From Prodigiosinella confusarubida (GTDB taxonomy: Bacteria; Pseudomonadota; Gammaproteobacteria; Enterobacterales; Enterobacteriaceae), in contig NZ_CP025085.1 in NCBI RefSeq assembly GCF_002847015.1, positions 2,480,001-2,544,000 of the forward strand: a stretch of DNA of 64,000 nt, in the 5' to 3' direction. Below the pieces are notes generated by a model that did not search any database, was not told the DNA's origin, and was given only the letters and a program-made list of their open reading frames with translations. This document shows positions 63,752-64,000 of this stretch, in pieces (position 1 is the stretch's first letter; each line of letters opens with the position of its first letter). Position numbers and translations under genes: made by a program.

Positions 63752-64000
63752 ATGGCAAAAATAGATGCGCTAATCCTTGATGCTGGTTTTTCTTCCTTGC
63801 CACTTCTTCAGGCCAGTATGTCTTTTGGGCATTCTGTGGGAGTTTGCAGCGGTAAAGTTTCTGATCCCGGTCACTTATTGGCTAAAAAATCATTTCCTAT
63901 AAACTATGCCAACCGAGAAGAGGTTCTTAAACTGGCTCAGAAAGAAAATGTTCAGGCGATATTACCAGGCGTAACAGATATGTCTTATCTTAGTGGCGCA
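63752..64000 (+). CDS. ATP-grasp-like protein, N-terminus (cut by window end)
   Basis: 83 codons from ATG 63752 (after tgggagcaat) run off the window. The start resembles the preATP-grasp fold of carbamoyl-phosphate-synthase-like ligases: LILDAGFSSLPLLQASMSFG, GKVSDPGHLLAKKSFPI and NVQAILPGVTD. ATP-grasp ligases join a carboxylate to an amine or thiol, so it could acylate the amino group of the sugar made by the upstream aminotransferase. The catalytic part cannot be seen, so this is inference. Confidence 0.6.
   Translation, partial: MAKIDALILDAGFSSLPLLQASMSFGHSVGVCSGKVSDPGHLLAKKSFPINYANREEVLKLAQKENVQAILPGVTDMSYLSGA

Overview
The window comes from a motile member of the Enterobacterales. Nearly every protein can be followed residue by residue against its E. 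coli/Salmonella counterpart, and 127-bp ERIC-type intergenic repeats are present. The contiguous order flhDC-mot-che-flhBAE-flgNMA-flgB..L-fliR..F-fliE-fliTSD-fliC resembles Pectobacteriaceae, Yersinia and related groups more than E. coli, where these blocks are scattered. The flagellar genes look fairly AT-rich by eye, so I do not commit to a genus.

Layout: (1) 1-3600: the end of a citrate-fermentation operon: the citX tail, citG and a full-length AcnB-type aconitase. (2) 3601-7510: a patchwork with unrecognised possible gene remnants, two ERIC-type repeats, a cytochrome b562 gene (cybC), a YeeO-like MATE exporter and dsrB. (3) 7519-9249: a chemoreceptor gene. (4) 9250-10575: a long flhDC control region with a clear CRP site. 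(5) 10576-25425: flhDC, motAB-cheAW, a Tsr-like receptor gene, cheRBYZ and flhBAE. (6) 25475-37541: flgN/flgM/flgA on the minus strand and flgBCDEFGHIJKL on the plus strand. (7) 37774-51758: fliR back to fliF on the minus strand, fliE on the plus strand, then fliT/fliS/fliD on the minus strand. (8) 52049-53295: fliC with its sigma-28 promoter and terminator. (9) 53393-64000 (window end): a flagellin-modification island with two giant multidomain glycosyltransferases, a VioA-like sugar aminotransferase, a predicted preATP-grasp/methyltransferase fusion and the start of an ATP-grasp-like gene.

The genes form one regulatory cascade. CRP-responsive flhDC (class I) drives the basal body, export and hook genes (class II). 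FlgM holds back FliA (sigma-28, not in this window) until the hook is complete, after which the class III genes fire. I found sigma-28 promoter matches, with TAAA- and GCCGATAA-type boxes 15 nt apart, upstream of motA, the tsr-like gene, cheR, flgM, flgK, fliD and fliC. No flagellar or chemotaxis gene is visibly broken, so the cell should swim and chemotax.

The most novel part is the island after fliC. It predicts flagellin glycosylation with a 4-amino-4,6-dideoxy sugar that may be decorated further by ATP-grasp and methyltransferase activities. Other points of interest are an AcnB paralogue placed in a citrate-lyase operon, a duplicated domain in FlgK, and an orphan terminator between the two glycosyltransferase genes.
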